Positions 5,778-8,344 of a stretch of DNA of 8,344 nt are shown piece after piece. The stretch is from Actinomycetota bacterium. Its GTDB lineage: Bacteria; Actinomycetota; Acidimicrobiia; Acidimicrobiales; GCA-2861595. Both the position numbers and the translations under genes were made by a program. The stretch is from NCBI GenBank assembly GCA_016781225.1, contig JADDQT010000078.1:1-8344 (forward strand). The letters are read 5' to 3'. A model generated the notes under the pieces. That model saw only the letters and a list, made by a program, of their open reading frames with translations. It was not told the origin of the DNA and made no database searches. The stretch's first letter is position 1, and every line of letters starts with the position of its first letter.

Positions 5778-7437
5778 CTCCCACCCGGTCCGCGTCACCT
5801 TCCTCGGGGGGCTGGGCGAGATCGGCCGCAACTGCGCCGCCCTCGAGGTGGGCGGGCGCATCCTGCTCATCGACTGCGGCGTCATGTTCCCCGACGTCGA
5901 CATGCCCGGCGTGGACCTCGTGCTACCCGACTTTTCGTGGCTGCGTGACAACGCCGACCGGGTGGAGGGATGCATTCTCACCCACGGCCACGAGGACCAC
6001 GGCGGGGGACTGGCGTTCCTGCTCCGAGAGCTGTCCCTGCCCATCTACGGATCGGAGCTGAGCCTCGGCCTGGCCAGCGGGAGGATCGAGGAGGCGGGAG
6101 TGCTCGACCGCACAGAGCTGGTCCCCGTCCGCGACGGCGAGCGGCGCCGGATCGGGCCGTTCGACGTGGAGTTCCTCCCGGTCACCCACTCGGTCCCGCA
6201 CGGATTCGCCACCGTCTTCCGGACCCCTCAGGGCGTCGTGATGCACTCCGGCGACTTCAAGCTCGACCCCACTCCGGTGGACGGCCGCCTGACCGACCTG
6301 GGCCGTATCGGTGCCATCGCCCACGAAGACGGCATCCGCCTGCTGCTCGCCGACTCCACCAATGCCGAAGAGCCGGGCCACACCGCGAGCGAGAGTTCGG
6401 TCGGAAGGGTGATGCGGGACCTGTTCGCCCAGCACGCCGGCAGGCGGTTCATCGTGGCCTGCTTCGCCAGCCACATCCACCGCGTCCAGCAGGTCGCCGA
6501 CGCTGCGGTGGCCAGCGGTCGCACGGTGGTCACCCTGGGGCGCTCAATGCTGCGCAACGTGGCCCTGGCCCGCGAGCTCGGACTCCTCCACATCCCCGAC
6601 GAGTCCCTGGTCGACATCGGCGACATCTCCCAGCTCGACCCGGCCAAGACGTGCGTGATCTCCACCGGCTCACAGGGTGAGCCCATGTCCGCCCTGTCGC
6701 TGCTGGCAGCCGGTGACCACAAGCTCCTGCGTCTGCAGCCCGACGACGTGGTGGTCATCAGCGCCCACGCCATCCCCGGCAACGAGACGGCCGTGGGCAA
6801 GGTGATCGGCGGGCTCTACCGGCGGGGTGCCGAGGTCGTGCACGCCGGGCTGGCCGACGTCCACGTGAGCGGCCACGCCATGCAGGGTGAGCTGCAGACG
6901 CTGCTGTCCGTGGCCCGGCCCGAGTACTTCATCCCGGTTCACGGCGAGTACCGCCACCTCACCCACCACGCCCGCCTGGCCATCGAGATGGGCGTGGCCG
7001 AGTCCAACGTGCTCCTGGCCGAGGACGGCGACGTGATCGAGCTGAGCGAGGCCGGGGTCGACTTCGCGGGCGAGGTTCCGGCCGGCTACCTCTACGTCGA
7101 CGGGACCGTCGGCGACGTGGGCCGGGGCGTGTTGAGGGACCGCCAGGTGCTCTCCGAGGAGGGGGTGGTGATGATCACCGTCATCGTCGACGCTCGCTCC
7201 GGCGAGGTGCTGGGCGGACCGGACATCGTCACTCGAGGCTGGGTGTTCGAGCGAGAGGCCGCGGGGCTGCTCGACGAGGCCCGCCAGGCCGTCGTGGATC
7301 GGCTGGCGGAAGGAGCGGCCGAAGGTGGCACCGACCCGGAGAGCGTGAAGCGCCACATGCGCTCGGCTCTGGGCCGTTTCGTGCAGCAGCGGACGCGTCG
7401 CCGGCCCATGATCGTCCCCGTGGTGATGGAGGTTTGA
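5752..7437 (+). CDS. rnj: ribonuclease J
   Basis: RNase J is a metallo-beta-lactamase/beta-CASP nuclease with endo- and 5'-3' exonuclease activity, central to RNA maturation and decay in bacteria lacking or supplementing RNase E. The 561-aa product has the zinc motif THGHEDH (77-83; H78, H80, D82, H83), H146 in PVTHSVPHG, D168 in SGDFKLD and H397 in PVHGEYRHL. It also shows the beta-CASP segments LLADSTNAE (198-206), ASHIHRVQQ (239-247), STGSQGEPMSAL (304-315) and HVSGHAMQGEL (371-381). The C-terminal region (about 450-561) is the usual RNase J tail domain. The length is typical for the family. ATG 5752 overlaps the end of dapA by 26 bases. TTG 5770 would reduce the overlap to 8 bases, but ATG is more plausible. 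Its location after dapA and before ftsK is the standard actinobacterial order. Confidence 0.97.
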   Translation: MSPPHHLADSHPVRVTFLGGLGEIGRNCAALEVGGRILLIDCGVMFPDVDMPGVDLVLPDFSWLRDNADRVEGCILTHGHEDHGGGLAFLLRELSLPIYGSELSLGLASGRIEEAGVLDRTELVPVRDGERRRIGPFDVEFLPVTHSVPHGFATVFRTPQGVVMHSGDFKLDPTPVDGRLTDLGRIGAIAHEDGIRLLLADSTNAEEPGHTASESSVGRVMRDLFAQHAGRRFIVACFASHIHRVQQVADAAVASGRTVVTLGRSMLRNVALARELGLLHIPDESLVDIGDISQLDPAKTCVISTGSQGEPMSALSLLAAGDHKLLRLQPDDVVVISAHAIPGNETAVGKVIGGLYRRGAEVVHAGLADVHVSGHAMQGELQTLLSVARPEYFIPVHGEYRHLTHHARLAIEMGVAESNVLLAEDGDVIELSEAGVDFAGEVPAGYLYVDGTVGDVGRGVLRDRQVLSEEGVVMITVIVDARSGEVLGGPDIVTRGWVFEREAAGLLDEARQAVVDRLAEGAAEGGTDPESVKRHMRSALGRFVQQRTRRRPMIVPVVMEV

Positions 7438-7482
7438 CCTTGCGCCCCGCGGTCGAGCCCCGGGAAGAGTGACGGATCACCG

Positions 7483-7719
7483 ATGACGCTGCCCCCGCTC
7501 TACCTGGAAGGGCTGACACAGCGAGCGCTGCGAGGGCAGGAGCAGCTCGCCGTCTACAAGCTGGGGCTGATCGAAGCCATCCTGAAGGAGGCGCTCCGGT
7601 CCGAGCATGGAGAGGCCGAGACGGCACTCCGGTCGGCGGCCCAAGAAGCCCTGGAGGTCGCCCGGTGGGAGATGCGCTCTCCCCGAGGCACCAGCACGAA
7701 CAGAGACGACGTTCCTTAG
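7483..7719 (+). CDS. small helical protein of unknown function
   Basis: I do not recognise this 78-aa protein. It begins at ATG 7483, 45 bases after the rnj stop, and ends at TAG 7717-7719. The codons keep the strong G/C third-position bias of neighbouring genes through most of the frame, which supports coding. Residues about 8-62 (from LEGLTQRAL to EVARWEM) are Leu/Ala/Glu/Arg-rich without prolines and would form amphipathic helices. A hydrophilic Arg/Asp/Thr-rich tail follows. There is no signal peptide, membrane segment or cysteine. The ribosome binding site is poor (a GGAAGAG about 13 bases upstream). It is probably the last gene of the dapA-rnj operon. A minus-strand frame overlaps it, but that frame's protein looks like a shadow. 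Confidence 0.55.
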   Translation: MTLPPLYLEGLTQRALRGQEQLAVYKLGLIEAILKEALRSEHGEAETALRSAAQEALEVARWEMRSPRGTSTNRDDVP

Positions 7720-7852
7720 TACGGACCGTCGGAAGTAACCCACCAGCTCCACCCAGCCGGCCAGCTCGACGGTTACCGGATTGGCAGAGGCCGGGCGAAG
7801 GCCAGCACTATTGGGCGTCGGACTTGGGGCTGATGTTACGGTTGTTGACATT
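7720..7852. other. spacer upstream of ftsK with inverted repeat
   Basis: This 133-bp spacer holds a perfect 6-bp inverted repeat, GTAACC (7735-7740) and GGTTAC (7771-7776), with a 30-base interval that also contains the direct repeat CCAGCTC and the palindrome GCCGGC. The stem is too widely spaced and lacks a T-run, so it is not a convincing terminator. Its 3' end holds the candidate ftsK promoter. I see no RNA gene. Confidence 0.35.
7837..7842 (+). promoter_or_regulatory. candidate -10 element (TACGGT) for ftsK
   Basis: TACGGT fits TANNNT and lies 10 bases before GTG 7853, which would give a 0-3 base leader. There is no Shine-Dalgarno sequence ahead of GTG 7853. The spacing is slightly longer than for the other starts in this window, so this is the weakest of the set. 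Confidence 0.35.
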
Positions 7853-8344
7853 GTGGCTACTGCTTCACGTCTACGCCGTCCTCCGGCCAAGAAGGCCAGG
7901 CCCCCAAAGGGAGTGGTGCGAGCCTGGCTCGCCACCCACCTGGGCCGTCAGGCCGACGACGTGTGGGGCCTGGTCCTCATCGTCGGCGGCATCCTCGCAG
8001 GCCTCGGGATCTTCGCCGATCTCACCGGCCCAGTGGGGCGGGCCGTCCGTGACGGCTCGGCGGCAGCGCTGGGTTGGGGCCGTGTGCTGCTCCCGCTCGC
8101 GCTCGTCGGGGTAGGAGCCGTGCTCGTCCGTGGGCGACCCAAGCCGCCTCCCGGAGGCAGGCGGGACTCGGCGCCTGTCGCCATGGCCCTGGGGTTCGCG
8201 CTGCTCGCCACGTCCGTGTGTGGCCTCCTGCATCTGGTCCGGGGCGAGGCCCAGGGAAGTCGCCGGCTCGGCGATGCCGGCGGCCTCCTCGGTGCCGGGA
8301 TGGCGGGGCCGCTCCGTTCGGCGCTGGCCACCTGGGGAGCCACC
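7853..8344 (+). CDS. ftsK: DNA translocase FtsK, N-terminal membrane part (partial, 3' end outside window)
   Basis: FtsK/SpoIIIE proteins are septum-anchored ATP-driven DNA pumps that clear chromosome ends during division. The 164 residues in the window give a short basic head (residues 1-20, rich in Arg, Lys and Pro), then hydrophobic helices at about 38-55, 73-93, 108-128 and the start of a fourth from about 143. The pattern DDVWGLVLIVGGI ... DLTGPVGRAV ... GRVLLPLALVGVGAVLVRG matches the 4-helix N-terminal domain of actinobacterial FtsK. The ATPase and gamma domains would lie beyond the window. Position after rnj supports the call. GTG 7853 (MATASRLRRPPAKK) is chosen because it yields a basic N-terminus and sits next to a -10-like element. 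GTG 7913 or 7916 are alternatives that would leave only a short lead before helix 1. Confidence 0.82.
   Translation, partial: MATASRLRRPPAKKARPPKGVVRAWLATHLGRQADDVWGLVLIVGGILAGLGIFADLTGPVGRAVRDGSAAALGWGRVLLPLALVGVGAVLVRGRPKPPPGGRRDSAPVAMALGFALLATSVCGLLHLVRGEAQGSRRLGDAGGLLGAGMAGPLRSALATWGAT

Noticed and set aside
5175..6044. Minus-strand open frame of 289 codons across dapA and rnj
   Set aside because: Both sense genes carry complete catalytic motifs; this frame has no recognisable domain.
7477..7935. Minus-strand frame of 152 codons opposite the small ORF
   Set aside because: Its composition is Arg/Gly/Pro-rich without a domain, and the plus-strand frame has better codon bias. It is the main alternative if the 78-aa protein proves false.
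7665..8114. Plus-strand frame of 149 codons overlapping the small ORF and ftsK
   Set aside because: The ftsK frame beginning at 7853 explains the region with proper membrane helices. This frame turns Ser/Arg/Trp-rich there, as out-of-frame reads do.
1..8344. CRISPR array, tRNA, insertion sequence or defence system
   Set aside because: No regularly spaced repeats, cloverleaf-like sequence, transposase motif or defence domain was seen on either strand.

Overview
The window is very GC-rich DNA (roughly 70% by eye). Its gene order is that of the actinobacterial chromosomal neighbourhood pnp - M16 peptidase - dapB - ... - dapA - rnj - ftsK. Divergence of the proteins, a Gly/Arg/Asp-repeat PNPase tail and near-leaderless promoters suggest an actinobacterium outside the well-studied genera, possibly Acidimicrobiia-like. 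That placement is inference from gene order and style; no rRNA or other phylogenetic marker is present.

Layout. Positions 2-85 hold the end of a PNPase-like gene in a frame that carries three GGDR units. A zinc peptidase of the M16 (pitrilysin/processing peptidase) family follows, probably starting at TTG 90 rather than at the upstream GTG 24. dapB begins 5 bases after it and has its own promoter-like -10 inside the peptidase gene. After dapB come three small perfect hairpins, then a convergent minus-strand gene for a DedA/VTT-like membrane protein (3008 to 2184). A 106-bp divergent spacer separates that gene from a 559-aa membrane HD-GYP phosphodiesterase with an extracellular Pro-rich linker and an Ig/cadherin-like domain (3115-4794). 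Then come dapA (4866-5777), rnj for RNase J overlapping it by 26 bases (5752-7437), a 78-aa helical protein of unknown function (7483-7719), a 133-bp spacer, and the membrane N-terminus of FtsK, cut by the window edge (7853-8344).

How the genes fit together. dapA and dapB catalyse consecutive steps, making and then reducing the dihydrodipicolinate precursor of lysine and meso-diaminopimelate. PNPase and RNase J are RNA-decay enzymes. FtsK is the septal DNA translocase. The two genes between dapB and dapA are a local insertion relative to the common actinobacterial order, where I recall thyX at this place.

The most interesting signals are two. First, a TANNNT hexamer sits a fixed 7-8 bases before the start codon of dapB, of the HD-GYP gene and of the minus-strand gene, before a tiny 9-codon ORF whose stop overlaps the dapA start, and 10 bases before ftsK. 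This points to leaderless transcription as the local rule. Second, the HD-GYP protein joins a cytoplasmic c-di-GMP-type hydrolase domain to an external Ig-like domain. I found no CRISPR array, tRNA, rRNA, insertion sequence or phage gene.
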